The notes beneath the pieces are model-generated. The model was given only the letters and a program-made list of their open reading frames with translations. It was not told the DNA's origin and made no database searches. A DNA stretch of 64,000 nt from Bin103 sp002238925 (GTDB lineage: Bacteria > Spirochaetota > Spirochaetia > SZUA-6 > Bin103), in NCBI GenBank assembly GCA_965208065.1, contig OZ242313.1, positions 1,116,001 through 1,180,000 on the forward strand, given 5' to 3'. The position numbers and the translations under genes are program-made. This document shows, one piece after another, positions 39,821 through 49,160 of the stretch (position 1 is the stretch's first letter; each line of letters begins with the position of its first letter).

Positions 39821-40213
39821 ATGAGAATGGAGCATATTGCACTGAACGTTCCGGATGTTCATGCCATGTCCGCCTGGTATGTCGAGCACCTCGGCATGAA
39901 GGTGGCGAGCAGCAGCGCCAAGCCGCCGTACGCCACGTTCGTGACCGACTCGGCGGGCCGCAGCATGCTGGAACTGTACACTTGGGAGGATCCGGCGCCG
40001 CCGGCCTGGCGCGATCGCGATCGCGTGCAACTGCACCTGGCGTTCCTGACCGATGCCCTGGACACCGACCGCGACCGCCTGCTCGCCGCCGGCGCCACCC
40101 TCGATGGCGAGCCGGTGCACAACGACGACGGCGACGTGCTGCAGTTCATGCGCGATCCGTGGGGGCTGGCGTTTCAGATCGTGGCCCGCGCCAAGCCTTT
40201 GCTGGACGAGTAG
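39821..40213 (+). CDS. Glyoxalase/bleomycin-resistance-fold protein
   Basis: 130-aa vicinal oxygen chelate protein. MEHIALNVPDVHAMSAWYVE and the closing DPWGLAFQIVAR are the hallmarks of the fold; His4 in HIAL and Glu in SMLELYTWE could bind metal. The substrate is unknown. The ATG at 39821 is chosen because the fold begins there. It appears co-transcribed with the DUF2461 gene that begins right after its stop. Confidence 0.8.
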   Translation: MRMEHIALNVPDVHAMSAWYVEHLGMKVASSSAKPPYATFVTDSAGRSMLELYTWEDPAPPAWRDRDRVQLHLAFLTDALDTDRDRLLAAGATLDGEPVHNDDGDVLQFMRDPWGLAFQIVARAKPLLDE

Positions 40214-40221
40214 TGGCAACA

Positions 40222-40896
40222 ATGGCGTTGCCGCCGGAACTGTTCGGCTTCCTGGAAGAGCTGAAGGACAACAACGACCGCACCTGGTTCCAGGCCAACA
40301 AGAGCCGCTACGAGGAGCAGGTGAAGGGCCCGCTGCTGGCCTTCATCGGCGGCTTCGACGAGCGCCTGCAGCGCCTCAGTCCCCACTTCGTGGCCGACCC
40401 GCGCCCGGTGGGCGGCTCGATGTTCCGTATCTACCGCGACGTGCGCTTCGCCAAGGACAAGTCGCCGTACAAGACCGCCGCCGGCATCCACTTCCGCCAT
40501 GAGCGCGCCAAGGACGTGCACGCGCCCGGCTACTACCTGCACCTGGAACCGGCGGCGTGCTTCGTGGCGTGCGGCATATGGATGCCGGCCACCGCCGGGG
40601 CCCAGCAGGTGCGTGCCGCCATCGACCGCGACCAGTCTGGTTGGCTGGCCGCCCGCGCCGCCGCCGCCGCCGGCGGGTTCACTGCGAGCGGCAACTCGCT
40701 GAAGCGCCCGCCGCGCGGCTATGCCGCCGACCACCCACTGATCGACGACCTCAAGCGCAAGGACTTCACGCTGACCGCCGCATTCGATCGGCGCGAGGCA
40801 TGCGCCGCCGACTTCCCGGCCCGGTTGGAGGAACGCTGGTCGCACACCGCTCCGTTCATGCGCTTCGTCACCGAAGCACTGGGCCTGTCCTTCTGA
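40222..40896 (+). CDS. DUF2461 (TIGR02453) family protein
   Basis: 224-aa protein of the DUF2461 family, unknown function. The conserved ELFGFLEELKDNNDRTWF, FRIYRDVRFAKDKSPYKT and GYYLHLEP motifs are all present. Start ATG at 40222; a GTG at 40213 overlapping the previous stop is an alternative. Homologues are single cytoplasmic proteins found widely. Confidence 0.84.
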   Translation: MALPPELFGFLEELKDNNDRTWFQANKSRYEEQVKGPLLAFIGGFDERLQRLSPHFVADPRPVGGSMFRIYRDVRFAKDKSPYKTAAGIHFRHERAKDVHAPGYYLHLEPAACFVACGIWMPATAGAQQVRAAIDRDQSGWLAARAAAAAGGFTASGNSLKRPPRGYAADHPLIDDLKRKDFTLTAAFDRREACAADFPARLEERWSHTAPFMRFVTEALGLSF

Positions 40897-40994
40897 GCAC
40901 GGTTCGCCTCGCTGCAACCAGCGCTGCGTGCACCCGCGCCTGGGTCGACCGGCCGCCGGCGTGGGACCGAACTGATCGCTTCGGACGGCGGCGG

Positions 40995-42245
40995 TTGAGC
41001 AGCTTCTTCCTTGTTGTCCTGGCGCTGGCCATGGCCGGCTGCCAGGTGGTGCAGACGGACGACGACCACGGCGACACGCGAACAACCGCAACCCCCATTT
41101 CGCCCGCGCCCGTGACGCGCGTCTCCGGCCATCTCGAGACCGCCGCCGACGTCGACTCCTTCACGCTCGTGGTGAGGTCGCCCGGCACGGTATACGCCGC
41201 TTCCCGGTCCCGGGACGTCGACGTGAGCATCGAATCCGCGTCGCACTCTTCACCAGGCGGCACGTTCCACGCCGCGCTCACTGTCGATCCCGGACCAGGC
41301 AGGCCGGTGGATGTCTACGTGCGGGTGTCGGGAGCATCCTCCGCCCGATACGACCTCGCCGTCTGGTTGATCGAACGAACCGAGTCGGAACCGTTCACCA
41401 TCGAGCTGGTATTTGTCGGAGCGGAACCGACGGCGCAGCAGCGCAAGATCATCGGGGAGGCCGCGCAGGTTTGGCAGGATGCCATCATCCGCGGCTTGCC
41501 GGACACGCCGGTGCTGTCTTCGTCCTGGAAGTGCGAGGAACAGGATCCGTCGCCGTTCGGCGAGCACATTGACGACCTGCGGGTTTACCTCCGCCTGAAG
41601 CCGGAGGAACGCGACCGGGGGCTGGCCGTGTCCGGCGTGTGCTGGCAGCGTGAGGCTGGACTGCCGCTGATCAGCGAGGTGACGCTGTTCGCCGACGGAT
41701 TGAGTTTCGGGGACGCAGTACTCCGCAAGCTGGTCGTTCACGAACTGGCGCACGCGCTGGGATTCGGCACCATCGGGCGGTGGGGCGACCTGCTTGAGAA
41801 TGCGGCTGGCCACCGCAATTCCGGCGCGATGCCGATGCCGATGGCTCTGCCCGATACCCACTTCACCGGACAGCAAGCGGTCACCGCATTCGACGACGTC
41901 GGCGGGGCTTCCCATGCTGGCGGCAAAGTGCCGGTCGAGAACGACGTCCAGGTGTACGGCTCAAGCAGCGTGGACAGCCACTGGCGCGAGGCGGTGTTCG
42001 CCACGGAACTGATGACGCCGAGACTATCTGCCAGCTCCAGCGAGCAGCCGCTGAGCAGGGTGACCCTCGCGGCGCTGGCCGACCTGGGTTACGACGTGGA
42101 CTACACCCACGCCGAGTCATTCGCGCTTCCTGGCCGGTCCCAATCGGTCTTGAACGAAGGTTCGGTCATGTTGTACGTTGGCGACGACACCCGCCGCGGA
42201 CCGGTCGGAGTTGCAAGGACTACGGTCGGTATCGGGTCGCGGTAG
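40995..42245 (+). CDS. Leishmanolysin-like secreted metallopeptidase (lipoprotein)
   Basis: About 416 aa. A hydrophobic stretch ending LAMAGC looks like a lipoprotein signal, so the start is placed at TTG 40995, although an earlier start is possible. A beta-rich domain (PPC-like, DVDSFTLVVRSPGTVY) precedes the protease. The zinc motif HELAHALGFG begins near residue 249, and SHWREAVFATELMTPR gives the third His and the Met-turn expected in the leishmanolysin group. It probably acts on the surface. It is followed 17 bp later by the RTX lipoprotein, with which it seems co-transcribed. Confidence 0.75.
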   Translation: MSSFFLVVLALAMAGCQVVQTDDDHGDTRTTATPISPAPVTRVSGHLETAADVDSFTLVVRSPGTVYAASRSRDVDVSIESASHSSPGGTFHAALTVDPGPGRPVDVYVRVSGASSARYDLAVWLIERTESEPFTIELVFVGAEPTAQQRKIIGEAAQVWQDAIIRGLPDTPVLSSSWKCEEQDPSPFGEHIDDLRVYLRLKPEERDRGLAVSGVCWQREAGLPLISEVTLFADGLSFGDAVLRKLVVHELAHALGFGTIGRWGDLLENAAGHRNSGAMPMPMALPDTHFTGQQAVTAFDDVGGASHAGGKVPVENDVQVYGSSSVDSHWREAVFATELMTPRLSASSSEQPLSRVTLAALADLGYDVDYTHAESFALPGRSQSVLNEGSVMLYVGDDTRRGPVGVARTTVGIGSR

Positions 42246-42262
42246 ATAAGAAGAGGATAGGC

Positions 42263-44131
42263 ATGATGAGTCCATACGCGCTTTGGAGGTCCAGTTGCCG
42301 GATCATTTGGAACACACGTTCAGAAATGGGAATGAGGTTTGCCCGTTGCGGCACCGTTGCCATCATCTGCGTTGGACTCGCAGCCTGCGGTGCGCCAGTT
42401 GCACCGGACCGGGGAGCTGCGCCGGACGGGGAACAACCGAGCGAAGCGGAACAGACAACCGCAGAACAGCCCGGCTCGGAGAGTTCACCGGCGCTGCCCG
42501 GCTATCCCGACCTGGAGGTGTCGGCCGCGGTGAGCGACAGCACTCCCGCACCAGGCGCGTCGTTTACGCTTTCGGCCACGGCGCGCAACGAGGGCGACGA
42601 AGCCGCCGCGGCCACGACGCTGCGCTACTACCGGTCGGCGGACGCGACCATTACCACCGGCGACGCGAGCGTGGGCACGGCGTCGGTAGCAGGGCTCGCC
42701 GCGTTCGGCAGCCGCAGCGCATCGCTGCAACTCACGGCCCCGGCCACTGCCGGCACCTACTACTACGGCGCCTGCGTGGACGCGGTGACGAATGAATCCG
42801 ACACCCGGAACAATTGCTCGGCGTCGGTAGAGATTCGGGTGCAAGAAGCGCCCAGCCAGGGCGGCGGCGGCGGCGGCGGCGGCGGTGGTACCGCTCCTGA
42901 GAGCAGTCCGGACCTGGTAGCTGGGTTAGTTTCGGTGAGCGACGCCGAACCGTCCGGAGGTGGCACGTTTACCCTTACAGCGGCGGTGCGCAACGACGGC
43001 GCCGGTGCCGCGGCGGCCACGACGCTGCGTTTCTACCAATCGGCGGACGAGACCATCGCGTCATCCGACACCGAGGTGGGCGACGGCGCGGTAGTGGCGC
43101 TGGCCGCTTCGGGAAGCGTGAGTGTGTCGGCGGACGCGACCGCGCCGGAGGCGGCCGGCACCTACTACTACGGGGCCTGCGTCGACGCGGTCACGGACGA
43201 AACTGACGCCACGAACAACTGCTCCACCGCGGTGTCGGTGGAGGTGAAGGACAGCTCGGGTGGGTTCCAACTGGGGCCGAAACCGACCAACCTCGGTCCC
43301 ACCTCCGACTACCAGCCGAACGAGGACGGCTGGCACATCGGTACCGACGATGTCGACGTGCTCCTCATCCCGGACGGCATCGACGCCAAGGTCGATGTGC
43401 GCGGTGGAAACGACCGCGTATTCGGCGGCGACGGCGATGACCACTTCATCGGCGGGGACGACGACGATCTCCTCTCCGGAGGTCCCGGCGACGACTACCT
43501 GGTCGGCGGCGACGGTGATGACGAACTCCTGGGTAACCTGGGTTCAGACCACATGGTCGGCGGCGAGGGCGACGACCGGCTTATCGACTACGGCGGCGAG
43601 ACGAGCGACACGCTCGAAGGAGGCCCCGGCAATGACTACCTCGGCGGCGCCGAGGGCGTGGACTACCTGTACGGCGGCGACGACGACGACCATCTGAATG
43701 ACCCCTTCGGTGCCAACGAAATGTACGGCGGCGATGGCGCCGACCGCCTGTACGGCACCGGAAAACTGTACGGCGGCGCCGGCGACGACTACCTGCAGAG
43801 TTCCGCCGAAGATGGCAACGAACTGTACGGTGGCGAAGGCCGGGACCGGCTCTGGGCTGGCGCCGGCGACCACTCATTCTGGGGCGGAGCCAATATCGAC
43901 TCGTTCGACTTCAACTTCCCCGGCAGCGCCAACGTCACGATCAAGGACTTCGTCCCCGGTGAGGATTTCATCGACCTTGCCGCGCTGTTCCGCATTACCG
44001 GTTTCGCCGCGCTCACGATTACGGCCGACGGAGACGACGTCGTGATTGGCCTTACCGAGCATTACACCGGTACGATCCGGCTCGAAGACACCGCCGTCGA
44101 AGACCTGGACGCGGATGATTTTCGCTTCTAG
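42263..44131 (+). CDS. CARDB/RTX-repeat surface lipoprotein
   Basis: 622 aa. Signal and lipobox end at Cys42 (GLAAC); the n-region is long, so the true start may be Met at residue 22 or 24, though AAGAGG stands before 42263. Two CARDB adhesion domains (each with ASFTLSATARNEG- or TFTLTAAVRNDG-like starts and a TYYYGACVDAVT end) flank a ten-Gly linker. The second half is a series of RTX nonapeptides (GGDGDD, GGPGDDYL) that bind Ca2+ and a closing domain (FNFPGSANVTIKDF). It should be exported and folded by calcium. An RTX protein with a lipobox, rather than a C-terminal type I secretion signal, is unusual. Confidence 0.82.
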   Translation: MMSPYALWRSSCRIIWNTRSEMGMRFARCGTVAIICVGLAACGAPVAPDRGAAPDGEQPSEAEQTTAEQPGSESSPALPGYPDLEVSAAVSDSTPAPGASFTLSATARNEGDEAAAATTLRYYRSADATITTGDASVGTASVAGLAAFGSRSASLQLTAPATAGTYYYGACVDAVTNESDTRNNCSASVEIRVQEAPSQGGGGGGGGGGTAPESSPDLVAGLVSVSDAEPSGGGTFTLTAAVRNDGAGAAAATTLRFYQSADETIASSDTEVGDGAVVALAASGSVSVSADATAPEAAGTYYYGACVDAVTDETDATNNCSTAVSVEVKDSSGGFQLGPKPTNLGPTSDYQPNEDGWHIGTDDVDVLLIPDGIDAKVDVRGGNDRVFGGDGDDHFIGGDDDDLLSGGPGDDYLVGGDGDDELLGNLGSDHMVGGEGDDRLIDYGGETSDTLEGGPGNDYLGGAEGVDYLYGGDDDDHLNDPFGANEMYGGDGADRLYGTGKLYGGAGDDYLQSSAEDGNELYGGEGRDRLWAGAGDHSFWGGANIDSFDFNFPGSANVTIKDFVPGEDFIDLAALFRITGFAALTITADGDDVVIGLTEHYTGTIRLEDTAVEDLDADDFRF

Positions 44132-44133
44132 TA

Positions 44134-44188
44134 GTCTACCGGTAGCAGGGAGCCTGCCGAATCGCGGCAGGCTCCCTGGTTCGTAGAC
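44134..44188. terminator. Bidirectional hairpin terminator
   Basis: A perfect 14-bp stem, CAGGGAGCCTGCCG (44146-44159) with its complement at 44165-44178, has a 5-base loop. It is extended by an outer GTCTAC/GTAGAC pair. It lies between the convergent RTX lipoprotein and endonuclease IV genes. There is no long T-run, but the symmetry suits both directions. Confidence 0.75.
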
Positions 44189-44198
44189 GTCGACGTGG

Positions 44199-45044
44199 TC
44201 AGGCCCCCGCGAGCGCTCTGAGTTGGGCAAGTTCGTCGGCCCAAAGCTCCTGGTCGACGGTCTCGGTGATCAGCGGCTTGCCGTCGAAGCGGGGGTCGTT
44301 CATCAGCAGCCGGAACGGCTCCCAGCCCATGGTGCCCTTGCCGAGGCTCTCGTGGCGGTCGACGCGGCTGCCGAGCGGCGTCTTGGAGTCGTTCAGGTGC
44401 GCACCGACCAGGTAGCGCAGGCCGACCACCCGCTCGAATTCGCGCATGGTGCGCTCGTAGGACGCCGCGCTGGTGAGGTCGTAGCCGGCGGCGTGCAGGT
44501 GGCAGGTGTCCAGGCACACGCCGATGCGCGCCTTGTCGTCGACGCCGTCGATCAGGGCTGCGAGTTGGGCGAAGGTGTGGCCGAGGTGGCTGCCCTGGCC
44601 GGCGGTGCTCTCGTAGACGGCGATCACGTCCGGAATCTCCGCCAGCGCACGATTCAGGAACGTGGTGATCTGCTCGGTGCACGCCGCGTCGCTCATCCTG
44701 CCGAGGTGGCTGCCCGGTTGGAAGTTCAGGTAGCGTAGCCCGAGCCGCCGGCAGCGCTCGAATTCGTCCCGGAAGCCGGCCTGCGACTTGCGCACGATCT
44801 CCTCGTCGGGGGCGCCGAGGTTGATCAGGTAGCCGGCGTGCGGAAGCACGTGGTGCAGCGGGAAGCCGCAGGCGGCGCACTGGTCCCGGAAGGCGGCGGC
44901 CTCGTCGTCGGTGAGCGGCTTGGCGGCCCAGCGCCGCTGGTTGCGGGTAAAGATCGCGAATGCAGTGGCGCCGAGGGCGCGCGCCCGCTCCGGGGCGGTG
45001 TGCACGCCGCCGGCAGTGGATACGTGAGCGCCGAGCAGTTTCAT
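44199..45044 (-). CDS. nfo: Endonuclease IV (AP endonuclease)
   Basis: 281-aa DNA repair nuclease, about the usual length. Start MKLLGAHVSTAGGV is canonical. Zinc ligands are visible: His in LPHAGYLINLG, His in QPGSHLG, Glu in AVYESTAGQG, Asp-His in VCLDTCHLHAAGYD, His in GAHLNDSK, Asp-His in VDRHESLGKG and Glu in ITETVD. It cuts 5' to abasic sites. The start at 45044 was chosen over a longer frame because of the family N-terminus. It is divergent from the PfkB gene, with 60 bp between the starts. Confidence 0.92.
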   Translation of the reverse strand: MKLLGAHVSTAGGVHTAPERARALGATAFAIFTRNQRRWAAKPLTDDEAAAFRDQCAACGFPLHHVLPHAGYLINLGAPDEEIVRKSQAGFRDEFERCRRLGLRYLNFQPGSHLGRMSDAACTEQITTFLNRALAEIPDVIAVYESTAGQGSHLGHTFAQLAALIDGVDDKARIGVCLDTCHLHAAGYDLTSAASYERTMREFERVVGLRYLVGAHLNDSKTPLGSRVDRHESLGKGTMGWEPFRLLMNDPRFDGKPLITETVDQELWADELAQLRALAGA

Positions 45045-45104
45045 GGCAGCAGTGTGCGGTAGGGTAGGGAGGCAGGCGCCGGCGGCGCAAGGGAGGACAA
45101 GAAG

Positions 45105-46121
45105 ATGATCCTGGTGTGCGGCCACAATAACGCCTGGCAACTCACCTACCGCTTTGATGCCATGTCCCGCGGCGCCGTGAACCGGGTGCGGGAGGTGCAC
45201 CGCACGGCGGCAGGCAAGGGCGTGAACGTGGCGCGCGTGCTTGCCGCGCTGGAGGTGCCGGCGATGCTGCTCGCCTACCTCGGCGGCCCCAACGGCGTGC
45301 GCGTGCGGCAGGCGCTGGCCGCAGAGGGTATTGCCGCCGAGGTAATCGACACCGCCGCCGACACGCGCACCTGCGTCACCCTGCTGGAGACCGGCACTTC
45401 CCCACCCGGCGCGGTTGGCAAAACGCAGCAGGTCACCGAGCTAATAGAGCCGGCGGTGGTGGCAAGCCGCGCCGAGCAGGCGCGTTTCTCCGCCGCGTAC
45501 GACCGGCTGCTGGAGCAGGCGAACGTCGTGGTGATTGCCGGCAGCGCGATCGGCGGCGCTGACCGCGAGGTGTACGCGGAAATGGTGCGCCGCGCCCGCC
45601 GCCGCGGCGTGCCGACGCTGCTCGATGCCTACCACGGCCACGGTCGCGCGGCGTTGGCGGCGGCGCCGGAGATCGTCAAGATCAACCGCGCCGAACTGGC
45701 CGAACTGGCCGGAACGGCGGTGGATACCGAAGCGGCCCGCGCCGCCGCCTACCGCGGCCTGTGCGAGAGGCATGGCGTGCAGTGGGTCATGGTGAGCGCC
45801 GGCGGCGAGGGAATCGAAGCGTGCGACGGCAAGCGGCTGTTGCGGGCGTTCGCTCCCGCCGTGCCGGTAGTCAACCCGATCGGCAGCGGCGACGCCGCTG
45901 CGGCTGGCGTGGCGGCGGCGCTGCTCGGGTGGCCCGGCGTTTGCGCAACCGGCGCGGCGTTTGCCCCGCTACGGGTCGAGGATGCCGATCTGGCGGTCGC
46001 GGCACGCCTGGCGGTGGCGTGCGGAAGCGCCAATTGCCTGACCGCGACACCGGGCTCGGTTACCCGCGCGGCGACCAAGGAGTTGCACGCCAAGGTCACC
46101 ATCACCGAGACACCCGTCTGA
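45105..46121 (+). CDS. PfkB-family kinase, 1-phosphofructokinase/LacC-like
   Basis: 338-aa sugar kinase. HRTAAGKGVNVARVLAALEV is the substrate and first PfkB motif; NPIGSGDAAAAGVAAALL is the second, with Asp as catalytic base. The most similar group phosphorylates fructose 1-phosphate or tagatose 6-phosphate. Start ATG with GGGAGG about 10 bases upstream. No PTS or aldolase gene is adjacent, so the substrate is not settled. Confidence 0.82.
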   Translation: MILVCGHNNAWQLTYRFDAMSRGAVNRVREVHRTAAGKGVNVARVLAALEVPAMLLAYLGGPNGVRVRQALAAEGIAAEVIDTAADTRTCVTLLETGTSPPGAVGKTQQVTELIEPAVVASRAEQARFSAAYDRLLEQANVVVIAGSAIGGADREVYAEMVRRARRRGVPTLLDAYHGHGRAALAAAPEIVKINRAELAELAGTAVDTEAARAAAYRGLCERHGVQWVMVSAGGEGIEACDGKRLLRAFAPAVPVVNPIGSGDAAAAGVAAALLGWPGVCATGAAFAPLRVEDADLAVAARLAVACGSANCLTATPGSVTRAATKELHAKVTITETPV

Positions 46122-46183
46122 GCCGAGCCGATTCCTCGCGGCGCCGTGGATGCCGTGCGGCGGGCGGCCACCGCGGAATCGGA

Positions 46184-46843
46184 TCAGATTCTGCGCGCGC
46201 ACCAGTGGATGCCGCGTCGGAGGACCTCGCGAAACTCACCGTTCACCCAGGTCTGGTTGTCGTGGCCGGACTGGAAGCAGAACACGCGCGCGTTCTTGTG
46301 GGTGCGGGTCCAGGCCAGCGTGCCCATGCTCTTGGAGTGGCGGGTGGTGAGCAGGATCTCGCTGTCCGCCCCGGCGTCGGCCATGGTGTAGGTCTCGTCG
46401 ATCATCTCCCATGCCGCGATGCCGCGGGTAATCGGGTGCGCACCGCCGGCCGTCTCGACGCGAACCGACTGGTCGTGGTGATAGCCGAACGAACGGTCGC
46501 GGATGCCGACGAGTTCATTCCACGGCGGCCAGTTGGCGGAGCCCAGGATCGCGTGGTGGAGCAGGAGGATGCCCTGCTTGGTGTCGCCGAGGTGCTCCAG
46601 CGCCGTCCGCGGCTTGCCGGCATATCCCGGCAGCCCCTCGTCGCGCGGTTCGCTCCGCAGCATGGTGTAGAACACCACGCACTCGTAGGAATCGCGTTCC
46701 TGTTCGGAGGTAGTCGCGAAGTCGTCCATGTGCTGAACGTACGCGCGCACACCCTCCAACTCCTCGAACAAGTGATGAAAGTTCACTACGTCGAACGGGT
46801 GGCCGCCGGTTACCACGGCCGTCTTCACGGGCTTGTCTGCCAT
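46184..46843 (-). CDS. ThuA-like protein
   Basis: 219-aa class I glutamine-amidotransferase-like fold of the ThuA group. KTAVVTGGHPFDVVNFHHLF at the start, LLLHHAILGSANWPPWNELV in the middle and WTRTHKNARVFCFQSGHDNQ near the end match the family. ThuA proteins act in disaccharide use, by an unsettled mechanism. The start at the ATG at 46843 begins the conserved domain. It converges with the PfkB gene. Confidence 0.82.
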   Translation of the reverse strand: MADKPVKTAVVTGGHPFDVVNFHHLFEELEGVRAYVQHMDDFATTSEQERDSYECVVFYTMLRSEPRDEGLPGYAGKPRTALEHLGDTKQGILLLHHAILGSANWPPWNELVGIRDRSFGYHHDQSVRVETAGGAHPITRGIAAWEMIDETYTMADAGADSEILLTTRHSKSMGTLAWTRTHKNARVFCFQSGHDNQTWVNGEFREVLRRGIHWCARRI

Positions 46844-46976
46844 GCCTGTTACTCCAATTCCAGTGCGTCCCGGAAGCTGTTGCCGGTACGTAGGCCCGAC
46901 AGTAGTGCGCGCCCGCGCCCGTTGGCAACCGGCGCGACCGTGCACGCCGGCGCCGATGCTTGGTAGGCTGTGCGCG

Positions 46977-47582
46977 ATGAAGGCGGCGGCGCGTCTGCAG
47001 GACGTACTGGCCAGGATCGACGAGGCGAACCGCAAGGACCCGCATACCGAGTATGAGGGCGGCGCGGAGCATCCCAAGGAACTGCTCTACGCGCGGCGTA
47101 TGAGCGCGTGGCTGGAGCGGCTGCGGCCGGATGCGTCGACGGCGTTGCGGATCGCGGCGCGGGCGCAGCACCTGGAGCGGTGGGCGATTCCGCGCGACCG
47201 GTTCCCGGCAGGGCGGACGGGGTACCTGCGCTGGCGTACCGCCCTGGGCGCGCATCACGCCGAGCGCACCGGCGAACTGATGCGGGAGACCGGCTTCGAC
47301 GGCGACACGATTGCCGCCGTGGCGGCGCTGCTGCGCAAGGAGGGGCTGGCCCGCGCCGCTCCGGACAGCGACGTGCAGGCGCTGGAGGACTGCGCCTGCC
47401 TGGTGTTCCTGGCGCACTACCTGGGGCCGTTCGCCGACAAGCACCCGCCCGCCAAGGTTGCCGACATCCTCACCAAGACGTGGCGCAAGATGTCGCCCGC
47501 CGCCCGCGGCGCCGCGGGCGGCATCCAGTTCCGGCCCGCGCTCCGCTCCCTACTGGAATCCGCCGGCGTCGCCGCGCGGTAA
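46977..47582 (+). CDS. DUF4202 family protein
   Basis: 201-aa protein, mostly helical: ARIDEANRKDPHTEYEGGAE, then LRIAARAQHLERWAIPRDRF and DCACLVFLAHYLGPFADKH. These are DUF4202 signatures, with conserved His/Glu that could bind a metal like an HD domain. The function is unknown. No strong Shine-Dalgarno before ATG 46977. It stands 54 bp before the MATE gene on the same strand. Confidence 0.82.
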   Translation: MKAAARLQDVLARIDEANRKDPHTEYEGGAEHPKELLYARRMSAWLERLRPDASTALRIAARAQHLERWAIPRDRFPAGRTGYLRWRTALGAHHAERTGELMRETGFDGDTIAAVAALLRKEGLARAAPDSDVQALEDCACLVFLAHYLGPFADKHPPAKVADILTKTWRKMSPAARGAAGGIQFRPALRSLLESAGVAAR

Positions 47583-47636
47583 GAGCCGGCGCGTTTCATT
47601 GCCCGCCTACCTGTTCCTTGGTAGGTTACGCCGGTC

Positions 47637-49160
47637 ATGCGCGGCCGCAACCTCACCACCGGGTCGATTCCCTCCCTGAGCTGGTCGCTGGCGTGGCCGG
47701 TGATGCTGTCCATCCTGTTCCAGACCCTCTACCAACTGGTGGATGCATTCTGGGTGAGCCGCGTGTCGGACCACGCCATGGCTGCGGTCACGGTGTCGCA
47801 GATCACGCTGTTCGTGATGATCTCGCTCACCATCGGCATCACCGTCGGGTCCGGGGTGGTGATGGCGATGAGCATCGGGCGGGGCGACATCCCCGAGGCG
47901 GAGCGGGTAATGGGGCAGTCGTTCGTGCTCAACTTCATCGCCGCCGCCGTGTTCACCACCGTCTCGTTGAGCCTGCGCGGCCCGCTCCTGTCCCTGACCG
48001 GCGCGACCGGCGAGATCCTGCCGCTGGCGATCGACTACTTCACCATCGTGGCCGGCGGATCGGTGCTCATGTTCATCTTCTTCGCGGTGATTTTCGGGTT
48101 CAACTCGCAGGGCGACAACCGCACCGTGACCTGGCTGTTCGCGATCTCCACCACCATCAACGCCGGGCTTGATCCGCTGCTGATCTTCGGCGGCCTGGGC
48201 ATTCCCGCCCTCGGCGTGCGCGGCGCCGCATTGGCTACCATCATTTCCCAGGTCCTGCTGGTCGTCGCCGGCATCACCCTGCTCCACCAGCGCAACATGA
48301 TGGTGAAGTTCCGCTTTCGCAACCTGGTGTTCCGGCTCAAGTCCGTCCGCCAGGTGCTGGCGATCGGGTTCCCGGCGGCACTGACCAACCTGCTCAATCC
48401 GGCCGGACTGGCCGCCCTCAACGCGCTGGTTGCGGTGGCGTTTCTGGAAGCTGGCGTAGTCGGGCTGTCGATCGGCTTTCGCATCGAGTTCTTTTCGTTC
48501 CTGCCGGCAATCGGGTTCGGGGTCGCGGCGATGGCGATGATCGGCCAGAACATCGGCGGCGGCCGCCCCGACCGCGCCCGCACGTCGTATCACACCGCGC
48601 TGTTGTTCGCGTTCGGCATCGGCACGGTTGTGGGCTTGGCGGCGATGCTCGCCCGCGTCCCCATCGTGGGGGTGTTCACCGACGACCCGGTAGTGATCGG
48701 CTATACCCGCTCCTACCTGGCGATGATCCCGCTCACCTACGGCATCGTGGCTGCCCTGTTCGTCGTGGTGAGCTCGTTTCAGGGGCTGGGCAAGTCGTGG
48801 CGCGGGTTTGCGGTTTCGGCGACGCGCATGACGATCCTGGTCGGCGGCACCCTGCTCGTAACCCGTGCGGTCGCTTCGGGTGCCTCGATTACCGGCGTGT
48901 GGTGGACCATCGTGATCGCCAACCTGGTTCCCTTCGTGTTCGGGTACCTGCTGCTCAGGCGCACGTTCCGCCAGGTGCTGGCCGCGCCGGCGCCGGCATG
49001 GGGCGGCCCGCCCGGCAAGCCGCCGGGATCCTCGCCGGACGGCGCGTTGCCGGATGGTGCCGCGGACGCCACCTTCTCCCGAGCGGCAGACGATGCACCG
49101 TCCGCCGCTGCCAAGCCGCACGTTGCGGCCCATCAATCCTCCAGGAGTCAGCACCCATGA
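47637..49160 (+). CDS. MATE-family efflux transporter
   Basis: 507-aa membrane protein with 12 expected helices in two similar halves. LAWPVMLSILFQTLYQLVDAF is the standard MATE start, and VIFGFNSQGDNRTVTW the inter-helix region. It should export cationic compounds by Na+ or H+ antiport. A soluble Pro/Ala-rich C-terminal tail of about 50 residues is unusual. The stop overlaps the GNAT start (ATGA). Confidence 0.88.
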   Translation: MRGRNLTTGSIPSLSWSLAWPVMLSILFQTLYQLVDAFWVSRVSDHAMAAVTVSQITLFVMISLTIGITVGSGVVMAMSIGRGDIPEAERVMGQSFVLNFIAAAVFTTVSLSLRGPLLSLTGATGEILPLAIDYFTIVAGGSVLMFIFFAVIFGFNSQGDNRTVTWLFAISTTINAGLDPLLIFGGLGIPALGVRGAALATIISQVLLVVAGITLLHQRNMMVKFRFRNLVFRLKSVRQVLAIGFPAALTNLLNPAGLAALNALVAVAFLEAGVVGLSIGFRIEFFSFLPAIGFGVAAMAMIGQNIGGGRPDRARTSYHTALLFAFGIGTVVGLAAMLARVPIVGVFTDDPVVIGYTRSYLAMIPLTYGIVAALFVVVSSFQGLGKSWRGFAVSATRMTILVGGTLLVTRAVASGASITGVWWTIVIANLVPFVFGYLLLRRTFRQVLAAPAPAWGGPPGKPPGSSPDGALPDGAADATFSRAADDAPSAAAKPHVAAHQSSRSQHP

